This document shows, piece after piece, positions 1 to 6,920 of a stretch of 10,084 nt of DNA. This DNA is from Magnetococcales bacterium (lineage in GTDB: Bacteria; Pseudomonadota; Magnetococcia; Magnetococcales; JADGCH01). Below the pieces are notes generated by a model that was not told the origin of the DNA, did no database searches, and saw only the letters and a list, made by a program, of their open reading frames with translations. Positions within the stretch are counted from its first letter, which is position 1. Each line of letters begins with the position of its first letter. The position numbers were made by a program, and so were the translations under genes. The stretch covers positions 1 to 10,084 of the forward strand of contig JADGCM010000056.1 in NCBI GenBank assembly GCA_015228995.1, given 5' to 3'.

Positions 1-58
1 AAACTCCGGCCAGGGTAATCAATGAAACGATGGCAAGCAAGGGGTAATCGTGGCCCAT
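1..58 (-). CDS. 5' end of a divergent gene with hydrophobic N-terminus (partial)
   Basis: An ATG at 58-56 opens a minus-strand frame that stays open to the left edge, 19 codons. It reads M-G-H-D-Y-P followed by a run rich in Leu, Ile, Val and Ala, which looks like the start of a membrane segment or signal anchor. There is no clear Shine-Dalgarno sequence before this ATG. It lies 45 bp from the divergent dioxygenase start at 104. The piece is too short to assign a family, and whether it is a real gene start is uncertain. I considered dabB (the membrane partner of dabA) because of the hydrophobicity, but nothing in 19 residues supports that. Confidence 0.4.
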   Translation of the reverse strand, partial: MGHDYPLLAIVSLITLAGV

Positions 59-67
59 TGCGACTGG

Positions 68-85
68 ACTTTTATGATAAAAAGT
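68..85. promoter_or_regulatory. Short inverted repeat with -10-like core in the divergent intergenic region
   Basis: ACTTTT (68-73) and AAAAGT (80-85) are perfect 6-bp inverted arms around ATGATA. The + strand reads TATGAT at 73-78, one base from the sigma70 -10 consensus, 26 bp before the dioxygenase start. No good -35 hexamer is visible at the usual distance. It could be the promoter core or an operator for the divergent genes. The evidence is weak because the repeat is short and AT-rich. Confidence 0.25.
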
Positions 86-103
86 GATAGATAGGGAAAC
101 ATT

Positions 104-1006
104 ATGCCGTTCGATCTGGATTGTGATCAAAAATATCAGCGATGGAAGCAAGCCAAGCTCGCCAACTATCCGACCTCTCCGGCCGATTTATTGGTGGAAA
201 TTGCTGACCCCTTTGCTATGACAAGCCTGGAGATTAAGGCCATCCTGCGCCGCTGTGCTCAAGCCAACATGGCCCTTTATCGCATTAAAGCCCCCCCTCA
301 CCCCAGGACAATGCCCGGCAACGTTCTCCTAGCAATCACGGCGCAGTTAGGGGTTAAAAATTTGGACCATAATCTTGGGGCCGGAACGGGCGGGGTGTCG
401 GATCTGACAGCTGGTGGTTCGGCTTATGAGCCCTTCAAAGCCTACATCCCCTACCAAAAGGGAGCGGCAATCGGTTGGCATACCGATGGCTACTACAACC
501 CGATTGATCAATCGGTGCAAACCTTGTGCCTGCACTGCGAGCAGCCGGCCCACAGCGGTGGCGAGAGTATGTTGTTAGATCATGAAATGGTTTATATCCA
601 ATTACGCGACCAAAACCCCGACCATATTCGAGCCTTGATGGCGGCCGATGTATTAACCATTCCCGCCCGTCTAGAAAATGGCGCCGTTGCTCGCCCTGAC
701 CGTTGCGGCCCGGTGTTTTCGGTAACAGCTGACGGCTATCTGCACATGCGTTTTACCAATCGCACCAAAAGCATTCGTTGGCAGGCGGATGCGGCGACCC
801 AACAAGCAGTCACGGCGCTACGACAATTGTTGGACAGCCCCTCTCCTTACCAATTTAAGGGTCGTCTGGAAGCCGGTTGGGGGTTGATTAGCCATAATGT
901 TCTTCATACCCGCTCGGCGTTCCAAGATCCGCCGCTAGCGCCGCCCCGTAGCCTTTATCGGGCCCGTTTTTATGATCGACTACCGCACAAGGAGACTTTT
1001 TTGTGA
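104..1006 (+). CDS. TauD/TfdA-family Fe(II)/2-oxoglutarate-dependent dioxygenase
   Basis: This 300-residue protein should be a cytoplasmic oxygenase that couples oxidation of a small organic substrate to decarboxylation of 2-oxoglutarate, using Fe(II) and O2. The facial triad is visible: H126-T-D128 in the segment GWHTDGYYN, and a distal His, H268, in NVLHTRSAF. The C-terminal R282/R286 pair in PRSLYRARF fits the 2-oxoglutarate carboxylate-binding arginine of the family. Length matches TauD/TfdA proteins. The substrate cannot be told from sequence, and taurine is not implied. The ATG at 104 follows a modest AGGGA element with about 7 nt spacing. The stop overlaps the start of the downstream diguanylate cyclase by 4 nt, so the two are almost certainly co-transcribed and translationally coupled. 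Confidence 0.85.
   Translation: MPFDLDCDQKYQRWKQAKLANYPTSPADLLVEIADPFAMTSLEIKAILRRCAQANMALYRIKAPPHPRTMPGNVLLAITAQLGVKNLDHNLGAGTGGVSDLTAGGSAYEPFKAYIPYQKGAAIGWHTDGYYNPIDQSVQTLCLHCEQPAHSGGESMLLDHEMVYIQLRDQNPDHIRALMAADVLTIPARLENGAVARPDRCGPVFSVTADGYLHMRFTNRTKSIRWQADAATQQAVTALRQLLDSPSPYQFKGRLEAGWGLISHNVLHTRSAFQDPPLAPPRSLYRARFYDRLPHKETFL
989..995 (+). promoter_or_regulatory. Ribosome binding site that fixes the GTG start of the diguanylate cyclase
   Basis: AAGGAGA lies 7 nt before the GTG at 1003, inside the end of the dioxygenase gene. The strong match supports the GTG, which overlaps the preceding TGA (GTGA), over any later ATG. Confidence 0.75.
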
Positions 1007-2328
1007 CCGCAGCCAATGACCTGGGTCGGCAAGCCCGCATCCTGGTGGTGGATGACTCCCGTTCCAGCCGCAAATTGATTCAAGATTTCCTGCAGCAGCA
1101 GGGCTACAGCGTCATCACCGCTGAGGATGGCAAGGAGGCAGTGAAAAGGTTTCGTGAGGAGGCCCCCGATGTGGTGCTGATGGACGCCAATATGCCGGTG
1201 GTCGATGGTTTTCGTGCCTGTGCTGAGATCCGCCGTTGTCCCAATGGCAACGATACTAGCATCATCATGATCACTGGCCAAAACGATGATGAATCGGTTG
1301 AGAAAGCCTTTGCCGCCGGCGCCGAAGAGTACATCATCAAACCCATTCATTGGGTGGTGTTACAGCAACGAATTCGCCTTTCTCTCAACAGCCGCTATGC
1401 CCAACGGGCTGTCGCCGAGGGGCATGCCCGATTAGAGGCCATTGTCAACACCGCTGCCGATGCCATTATCGTAATTAATCAGAGCGGCCTGATGGAATCG
1501 GTCAATCTGGCCGCAACCAAAATGTTTGGCTACACCCGAGCAGAGGTGGTGGGTCGGAATGTCGCCATACTGATGCCCTCCCCCTACTGTGACAAGCATG
1601 ATCAATACATAGAGCGCTACCTGCAATCCAACCACAACAACAAGGCGCTCCCGATCGCCAGAGAGCTCGTTGCCAAACGCAAAGACGGAACCTTTTTTCC
1701 GATTGAACTGACGGTAAGCGAGGTCAAGCTCAAGGATCGCATTTTATTTACTGGTATTTTACGCGATACCACCGAACGCAAAGAGGCCGAAGCCAAAATT
1801 TTCCATCAAGCCAACTACGATGCCCTGACCGGGATTGCCAACCGCTCTCTGTTCATGACCACCCTGGCCTACACCTTAGACAAAGCTCGCCAGGAAAAAC
1901 AGCAAGCGGCGCTGATATTCGTCGATCTGGATCGGTTTAAGTGGGTCAATGATACCCTAGGTCATGCCGCTGGCGATGAATTGCTGCGGGCTGCTGCCGA
2001 ACGGATCCAATCTTGTTTGCGCGGTATCGATAGTGTTGCCCGACTCGGAGGCGATGAATTTACCGTCATCATGCCCAATATAACGGCACCATTGGCGGTC
2101 ACCACGGCACGCCAAATTCTGGAGCAACTCAATAACCATTTTTTGCTGGAAGGGAAGCCGACTTATATTTCTGGCTCACTCGGCGTCGCTTTTTTCCCCG
2201 ACGATGCCCGCGATCTGGATGGTTTGCTCAAATGTGCCGACGAGGCTATGTACCGCTCGAAGAAAGCGGGTCGCAATGCCTGCCACATCTTCAGCGGCGA
2301 TTTTTTTGCGCTTAAGCGTAATTATTAG
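1003..2328 (+). CDS. Response-regulator diguanylate cyclase, REC-PAS(FixL-like)-GGDEF
   Basis: A 441-residue cytoplasmic signalling protein predicted to make cyclic di-GMP from two GTP. A receiver domain (about 11-128) has the acidic pair D17/D18, phospho-acceptor D61, T91 and K113, so it should be phosphorylated by an unseen histidine kinase. A PAS/PAC domain (about 141-260) resembles the heme PAS of FixL: MPSPY, then H199 in KHDQYIERY (position of the FixL proximal heme His), with R205 and R220 matching the FixL heme-propionate and distal arginines. This predicts O2 or gas sensing but could also be a heme-free relative. The GGDEF domain (about 268-432) has an intact G349-G-D-E-F353 active site and an RxxD inhibitory site (R340-G-I-D343), so it is predicted active and feedback-inhibited. 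There is no EAL domain. It overlaps the dioxygenase gene by 4 nt and converges on the toxin gene. Confidence 0.93.
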   Translation: MTAANDLGRQARILVVDDSRSSRKLIQDFLQQQGYSVITAEDGKEAVKRFREEAPDVVLMDANMPVVDGFRACAEIRRCPNGNDTSIIMITGQNDDESVEKAFAAGAEEYIIKPIHWVVLQQRIRLSLNSRYAQRAVAEGHARLEAIVNTAADAIIVINQSGLMESVNLAATKMFGYTRAEVVGRNVAILMPSPYCDKHDQYIERYLQSNHNNKALPIARELVAKRKDGTFFPIELTVSEVKLKDRILFTGILRDTTERKEAEAKIFHQANYDALTGIANRSLFMTTLAYTLDKARQEKQQAALIFVDLDRFKWVNDTLGHAAGDELLRAAAERIQSCLRGIDSVARLGGDEFTVIMPNITAPLAVTTARQILEQLNNHFLLEGKPTYISGSLGVAFFPDDARDLDGLLKCADEAMYRSKKAGRNACHIFSGDFFALKRNY

Positions 2329-2632
2329 CCTGATCTAATATTCGACACTGTGGTAGGATTAAGAGCGCTTTAGTTCTCGATAGAAATTTTTCGTGAGTGC
2401 CTACAAGCAATAAAAGACGCGTTCCTGGGTCGTATTGATAAGCCAATAAAAACAATCTATCAAGGCAATAAAACTTGTAGACATAAACATCAGCTAGGTC
2501 ACCTTTTTTTGCCTCACCCAAGAGAGGATCAGAGACAATGGCGGTGACCGCCTTATCTACTGCGGCTTTCTGGTTGTTCTGAAGCCGTTTGTATGTATGG
2601 CGAAATTTACCTGTCTGTAAAATTTCAATCAT
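2312..2632 (-). CDS. RelE/ParE-family toxin, C-terminus apparently frameshifted
   Basis: Type II toxin of the RelE/ParE superfamily, as read 106 residues. It begins MIEILQTGKF and has the family core: a helical N-terminal half, then LADVYVYKF, LFLLAYQYD and LLLLVGTHEKF near residues 47-83. Relatives usually end shortly after the Thr/Ser-His-Glu motif with Phe-Tyr-Arg-Glu/Asp-Leu-Lys. Here the frame instead continues 24 residues with no resemblance and overlaps the convergent cyclase gene by 17 nt. In the next frame the same DNA reads YRELKRS and a stop at 2359, so a one-base gain near 2381-2391 is likely; repaired, the protein would be 90 residues. The start at 2632 is chosen because AAGGA sits 4 nt before it; an upstream in-frame TTG at 2647 precedes that site. 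It overlaps the antitoxin stop by 8 nt. Whether the toxin still works is doubtful, and the target (mRNA or gyrase) is unknown. Confidence 0.8.
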   Translation of the reverse strand: MIEILQTGKFRHTYKRLQNNQKAAVDKAVTAIVSDPLLGEAKKGDLADVYVYKFYCLDRLFLLAYQYDPGTRLLLLVGTHEKFLSRTKALLILPQCRILDQANNYA

Positions 2633-2858
2633 GAGTTCCTTCTGCAACGAATGGCGTCGCGTACTCCGCCCCTTCCTCCTGAGCTAGCAACAAGTCATGG
2701 ATAAAATTGATAGGCAAATCGGGGTTGTCTAGTGCTGCCTTTCCTATTTTTGCCCAAAACCCGATCTGCTCAGCAACGGTGCGACATCCGGAGCAAGAAT
2801 TATTTTTAGCCTCTTCATAAACATAATTATCTATTTGAATAGATACTTCCATAATCAT
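2625..2858 (-). CDS. ParD-like type II antitoxin
   Basis: A 77-residue protein matching in pattern the ParD-like antitoxin family that partners RelE/ParE toxins. It has an N-terminal beta-strand-like VSIQID (a ribbon-helix-helix DNA-binding start), then a helix beginning VYEEAK, followed by the characteristic QIGFWAKIGKAALDNPDLP segment at about residues 31-49. The C-terminal part would bind and neutralise the toxin, and the N-terminal part would repress the operon. AAGGA lies 4 nt before the ATG at 2858; an ATG at 2852 (MEVSIQID) is closer to the usual family N-terminus and would have 10 nt spacing, so the start is uncertain by two codons. It sits 41 bp after dabA, is followed by the toxin with an 8-nt overlap, and has an inverted repeat just upstream. 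The order antitoxin then toxin is the usual one. Confidence 0.85.
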   Translation of the reverse strand: MIMEVSIQIDNYVYEEAKNNSCSGCRTVAEQIGFWAKIGKAALDNPDLPINFIHDLLLAQEEGAEYATPFVAEGTHD

Positions 2859-2881
2859 TTAATCCTTCCAATCAACGAATC

Positions 2882-2900
2882 AATTACGCGGAGTAATTAC
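2882..2900. promoter_or_regulatory. Inverted repeat before the toxin-antitoxin pair, candidate operator
   Basis: AATTAC (2882-2887) and GTAATT (2893-2898) are perfect inverted arms separated by 5 nt, and 2893-2900 (GTAATTAC) is itself an 8-bp palindrome. The element lies 23 bp before the antitoxin start and touches the dabA stop. Antitoxins of the ribbon-helix-helix type usually autorepress by binding such palindromes, so an operator is the favoured reading. I see no convincing -35/-10 pair here. Confidence 0.4.
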
Positions 2901-5900
2901 TAACCCACCCCAACCCAGGCTGGCGGCAAGGCTTCGCTGTGGCCATCATACCACTCCATCGAACGAGCAACCCGGGGTAAAGGCTGTAACGGCTCGGACC
3001 ACGGTTGCCAACCGGTTGCCGTTTTGAACAACGATAACGCGCCGCTGACCGGATCGATAGCGGCCAGATGAATCCAGCCGTTGCCCACCAATTCCCGGAT
3101 GGCCGGTTGTTGTTGGTAAATACGGCTCAGCACCTCACAACGCTGCTCCACAATCACCAGCAGCCGCATTGCCTCGTGAATTTCGATCATCTGCCGCGGT
3201 AAGCCGGTGCGCAGATCAGAGCTGCTCCCCTCCATGACACCAAGGAGACTGGTAACGTTGTGGGTCACCTTAGAGCCGCAGCCGTAACGGTCGTTGTTAA
3301 CGGTAGAAAAATAATACTCTAGGTTAATACCCGCTCCCACCGGCCCAGCTGCGAGCAGAATCGCTTCAACGATGCTTCCCTCTTCGTCTTGTTGCGGATC
3401 GTAAGAGATTAAGAACATCCGTCGATCAAAAAAGATACCGCGCGCCAAGGCCCGCCGTCCAATCAAAGCCACCGCGTTGGTGACATGACCCAGCTCCGGG
3501 CGCGGCTGACTGAAATCCCAGGCCCGCGCCGCTACATGGCGTTTAGCCACCTCCGGAGAGGCACGACGCGGCGCTGAGGCTAGCCTTCGAGAGCGTTCAT
3601 GGGCCGACAAGGCACAGGCCACAGCCAAATCCTGCCGTAATTGGGCCAGCGGTTGCTGCCAGGGTGGCGGCAACTGATCCAGGTCAAACCAATCGATCGA
3701 CTCGCTACCAGTATCGTGCTCAGCGCCACAGAACCAAGTCGTATCAGGAATGGTGATGCCGCGTTGACTTAACAAGGCTCGCACTTGGGGACGATTGGCC
3801 ATAGCAGCCAAGAGACGGGCATTGGGACCCCCATGCCGACCGCTACAAGCGCCACAGTCGTAAGCCGAACGGTGGGGATTATTTTGGCTGCTCGAACCAT
3901 GACCGACGATCACCACCAATGGCGCCATGGCCCGGGTAAGCCCAATGGTACGCAGCAGTCCCTCCACCCGATCTGCCTGCTCACGATCGGTAAAGCCCAG
4001 CCGTGGTTGCTCGGCTGTTGCTGGCGCTGCCTCATCCGGAGCCGTGTAAACGATGCGACTGGGGACGTCTAACTGGTAACGGCGCTGCCAACGCGACAGC
4101 CGCTGACCGACGGCCAAGGGGGCCCATAACTTGGCCGCTAGCAATAACAACGCCATCGGAGCCGCCAACATCGTCACCAGCAGTGGCTGCAGCAGACCAT
4201 AACGGCTACCATAGTTAAACCAGCGCCGAGCCGAAATCCAATGTGCACGACGCTGCTGGTGTTGCTGATAACGCTGTTCAAATCCGGGTTGGGGCGTCTC
4301 GTTGACCTCATGGGCTGGTGTCACCACCACCGGACAAAGGGCTGTCAGCCGCTGATCATCCAGACCACGCCAGTTGATCGGCACCCCAAAAAATCCCGCC
4401 GCCCCCAAGGTCTCAATGGCTGGATTATGTTCCTCCAAATGGCGCCGAATCGCCTCCTCACGTTCGTCCATACAAAAGAGCAGTTGCGCAATCGGTGGCG
4501 GTGGCGGCGAACGGAGCCGATTTTGCGCCAAGGCATTAAAAACTTGATCGCGGTAATGGCGCTCGTAAGCCTGTAACCAAATCCAGCCCCGACGCTCATC
4601 ATCGAGTTGATTGAGACAAGCCAGCATCTCATCGACTGCGGCGCGTCCCATCTGCCGCAGTTGCACTCCATTTAGGTTGAGGTGGCGCGCCAGTTGGAAT
4701 AACGGCCAAGCGGACCGTCCCACGCCAAACCGACTTTGCTCCTGAGGCCAAGCCGCAACCTGCTCGGCCAACCGCTGCCACTGGCTATCGTCAACCGCCC
4801 CTGCCTCTGCTCGCTGCAACAACTGCTGGGCCAGATGGGCCAAATGTTCCGGAAGTGACTGGTTGAATAGTAACCAACGCAGCCAGAATTCAGCTTGGTG
4901 GCTGCGGCAGTACCAGCGCAGCAGATCGATGCGTGGTTCCAACTGCCACAGACGTTGACAGAGTCGAGCGGCATATAACCGTTCCAACAACAGCCGCAAT
5001 GCCAAATAATCGACCATATCGACCTGTTGCGGCGATAGCTCTTGATAACCGGGGTGGAGATGACGCCATAACACCATACCCGACCAACCTGGTAACTCTA
5101 ACGCCAACCGCTCCAAGTAGCCGGCCCAATTTTTTTCGGCGATGCCGCTACGACGTAGTAACTGTTCAACCGCCACCGCGCTGTCATCCGGACAGGCAGC
5201 AATCTCTTGGTAACCGTTGGGCAGCTCCTCCCAATCCAAGCCAATGTCACGCAACAGCAGCTGCCGCGAGGCAGACCATAGACCGACTTGACGTTGTGGA
5301 TAGGGCCAAGCAGCGGCACCCTGATCAATCCAAGCCGACAAGTGCCGCAGCAACAAGGGGCGGATCTCATTGAGGATATCCTGACCCGTTAAGGCGAGCA
5401 GTAGCCCCCGAAAGGTCATATCCACTCCCACACCAGCGAACAACTGCGATAACAACGGCTCGACTTGCTCGGGTGGCGGCGCTGGTAACCTGGATGGCTG
5501 CCACAAGGTCTCTGGTTCTGGATCAAGCGCTACTTGTTGTAATTGCAATAATTCTAAACAGGCTTGCCACAAATCGGCATCGGCAGCCTTCATCTCTTCG
5601 TCCAAGCGCCAACGCAGCTGGTCAATACCAATGGGACGCAAATCATGCAACAGAGCGGTACAATAGAAGCGCAGCCGCCAATCGTCATCCGCTGCTAGGC
5701 CCATCTCCTCACGCACTTCCCGCTCAAGATCGGTACGGCTCACCCGCCCCTGACGATAAAACTGATGAAACCGCTCCAGCGGCAAATAACCGTAAATACC
5801 GTTGATCCGCCTGGACGTGGCCAGGGCTTCGGCGAAAGGCAGGTGCTGCAGGCCATGCAGGGTGTTGTGATGGACAAAGTCGCGTATCGGTGCTTGTCCC

Positions 5901-5953
5901 GGCAGCAGCCGGTGTAACCGATGGACGAGCTGCTGTAACCAATCGTGGCTCAA
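2900..5953 (-). CDS. dabA: DabA-type inorganic carbon (CO2/bicarbonate) transport subunit (DUF2309/UPF0753)
   Basis: A 1017-residue protein of the DUF2309 family. Characterised DabA, with the membrane partner DabB, forms an energy-coupled system accumulating bicarbonate for autotrophic CO2 fixation; DabA is a beta-carbonic-anhydrase-like zinc protein at the cytoplasmic membrane face. The zinc and catalytic residues are visible: C494 and D496 in LLFCMDERE, H685 in VIVGHGSSS and C700 in SAYDCGAC, with the same CxD and H-15-C spacing as the studied DabA of Halothiobacillus. The N-terminus carries the HHNTLHGLQHLPF signature of the long subfamily. A strongly hydrophobic stretch at about 587-615 could touch the membrane. 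The start is a rare TTG overlapping the cheV stop by 4 nt (TTGA); no strong Shine-Dalgarno precedes it, so translation probably depends on coupling. No dabB is adjacent. Family assignment is firm; transport function depends on a partner encoded elsewhere. Confidence 0.92.
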   Translation of the reverse strand: MSHDWLQQLVHRLHRLLPGQAPIRDFVHHNTLHGLQHLPFAEALATSRRINGIYGYLPLERFHQFYRQGRVSRTDLEREVREEMGLAADDDWRLRFYCTALLHDLRPIGIDQLRWRLDEEMKAADADLWQACLELLQLQQVALDPEPETLWQPSRLPAPPPEQVEPLLSQLFAGVGVDMTFRGLLLALTGQDILNEIRPLLLRHLSAWIDQGAAAWPYPQRQVGLWSASRQLLLRDIGLDWEELPNGYQEIAACPDDSAVAVEQLLRRSGIAEKNWAGYLERLALELPGWSGMVLWRHLHPGYQELSPQQVDMVDYLALRLLLERLYAARLCQRLWQLEPRIDLLRWYCRSHQAEFWLRWLLFNQSLPEHLAHLAQQLLQRAEAGAVDDSQWQRLAEQVAAWPQEQSRFGVGRSAWPLFQLARHLNLNGVQLRQMGRAAVDEMLACLNQLDDERRGWIWLQAYERHYRDQVFNALAQNRLRSPPPPPIAQLLFCMDEREEAIRRHLEEHNPAIETLGAAGFFGVPINWRGLDDQRLTALCPVVVTPAHEVNETPQPGFEQRYQQHQQRRAHWISARRWFNYGSRYGLLQPLLVTMLAAPMALLLLAAKLWAPLAVGQRLSRWQRRYQLDVPSRIVYTAPDEAAPATAEQPRLGFTDREQADRVEGLLRTIGLTRAMAPLVVIVGHGSSSQNNPHRSAYDCGACSGRHGGPNARLLAAMANRPQVRALLSQRGITIPDTTWFCGAEHDTGSESIDWFDLDQLPPPWQQPLAQLRQDLAVACALSAHERSRRLASAPRRASPEVAKRHVAARAWDFSQPRPELGHVTNAVALIGRRALARGIFFDRRMFLISYDPQQDEEGSIVEAILLAAGPVGAGINLEYYFSTVNNDRYGCGSKVTHNVTSLLGVMEGSSSDLRTGLPRQMIEIHEAMRLLVIVEQRCEVLSRIYQQQPAIRELVGNGWIHLAAIDPVSGALSLFKTATGWQPWSEPLQPLPRVARSMEWYDGHSEALPPAWVGVG

Positions 5954-6906
5954 TGGCCGGCCGCTTTCTCCAACTGTTCCAAAATAGTACCGACAATCAG
6001 GTTGGGCTGAAATTTCGGAATAAAGCCATCCGCACCCATCTGCTTGGCCTTATGCTCATTGGATTTATTACTCAAAGAGCTATGCAGGGCCAAGTAGATA
6101 CCGGCCAACTTCGGATTGGCCTTTACCTTACGGGTGAAGGTAAAACCATCCATGATCGGCATCTCAATGTCAGAGAAAACGATCGTATAAGGACAGGTTT
6201 GCCCATCGGCCACCGATGCCTCCAAGGCCTCCAACGCCGACGCGGCATTATCGAACAAAGTGTGCTGGATACCCAGCTGCTCTAACGCCGAATGGATCAT
6301 TGAACGGGCCGCCTTGGAATCATCGACAGCCAATATGTGGTGCTCTTTCATCACCAGATGCTGCCCCTTTTCGACCAAGTCAGTGGCCACGGTATCGTCG
6401 ATACCTATGATTTCACTAAGTATTTTTTCGACATCAAGAATCTGCACCGGTTGATCGTCGTGATAGGTGATGGCCGTTAGATAAGTGGTATCGTAGAGGC
6501 TTCCCTCTGGGCGATTGACATCATCCCAACTTTTATGAATCAACATGTTGGGGCGACTGATCAGCAACCCTTGGGTGGTGGTGCTGTACTCGCAGATCAG
6601 CACGTAACTAACCCCCACAGACCGGTCAGTAGCTTCCATACCAAGGGCATACGATAGATCGATCAGTGGCACGGCATGGCCGCGAAAATCGATGGCCCCA
6701 ACCACCGCTGCATGGGCGTGAGGCATTCGAGTGACAGTCTTGGGACACTCAAGAATTTCGATGATTTTGAAGACATTCAAACCATAAAGTTGACCATCTG
6801 TGAGAAAAAAAGTCAGCATCTCCATCTCATTGCTAAAAGCAAGATTGGTCCGCCGATCAATGTCGTCCATGAAATTGGCTTGTTCGCCTTGACTGGTTAG
6901 CGCCAC
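5950..6906 (-). CDS. cheV: CheV-type chemotaxis coupling protein (CheW domain plus receiver)
   Basis: A 318-residue cytoplasmic protein that would link methyl-accepting chemoreceptors to the CheA kinase and be tuned by phosphorylation. A CheW-like domain covers about 28-170, with family-typical text such as EMLTFFLTDGQLYGLNVFKI, VVGAIDFRGHAVPLIDL and the closing QILDVEKIL. A receiver domain covers about 188-315: acidic pair D195/D196, phospho-acceptor D246 in FSDIEMPIMDGF, S276 at the switch position and K298. All key residues are present, so it should be phosphorylatable. No other chemotaxis gene lies in the window, which is common for stand-alone cheV. It starts with GTG after a strong AAAGGAG, 14 nt after the isomerase gene, and its stop overlaps the dabA TTG start. 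Confidence 0.93.
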   Translation of the reverse strand: MALTSQGEQANFMDDIDRRTNLAFSNEMEMLTFFLTDGQLYGLNVFKIIEILECPKTVTRMPHAHAAVVGAIDFRGHAVPLIDLSYALGMEATDRSVGVSYVLICEYSTTTQGLLISRPNMLIHKSWDDVNRPEGSLYDTTYLTAITYHDDQPVQILDVEKILSEIIGIDDTVATDLVEKGQHLVMKEHHILAVDDSKAARSMIHSALEQLGIQHTLFDNAASALEALEASVADGQTCPYTIVFSDIEMPIMDGFTFTRKVKANPKLAGIYLALHSSLSNKSNEHKAKQMGADGFIPKFQPNLIVGTILEQLEKAAGH

Positions 6907-6912
6907 TGTTTT

Positions 6913-6919
6913 CTCCTTT
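6913..6919 (-). promoter_or_regulatory. Ribosome binding site that fixes the GTG start of cheV
   Basis: AAAGGAG on the minus strand lies 6 nt before the GTG at 6906, in the gap after the isomerase stop. It decides for the GTG rather than the later in-frame ATG (residue 13). Confidence 0.75.
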
Positions 6920-6920
6920 A

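Noticed and set aside
1..58. Left-edge hydrophobic reading frame as the missing dabB.
   Set aside because: Only 19 residues are visible, without any diagnostic motif, and it is not next to dabA.
2329..2380. Possible rho-independent terminator between the convergent cyclase and toxin genes.
   Set aside because: Only a short AGCGCT-centred palindrome is present, without a stable GC stem followed by a T-run.
2633..2647. Upstream in-frame TTG as the toxin start.
   Set aside because: It lies before the AAGGA ribosome binding site, and the ATG at 2632 gives the normal family N-terminus.
3785..5373. Several open frames of about 70-146 codons on the + strand and in other minus frames inside dabA.
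   Set aside because: They overlap a clearly conserved 1017-residue gene, are low-complexity in composition and show no family resemblance; they are frame shadows of GC-rich coding DNA.
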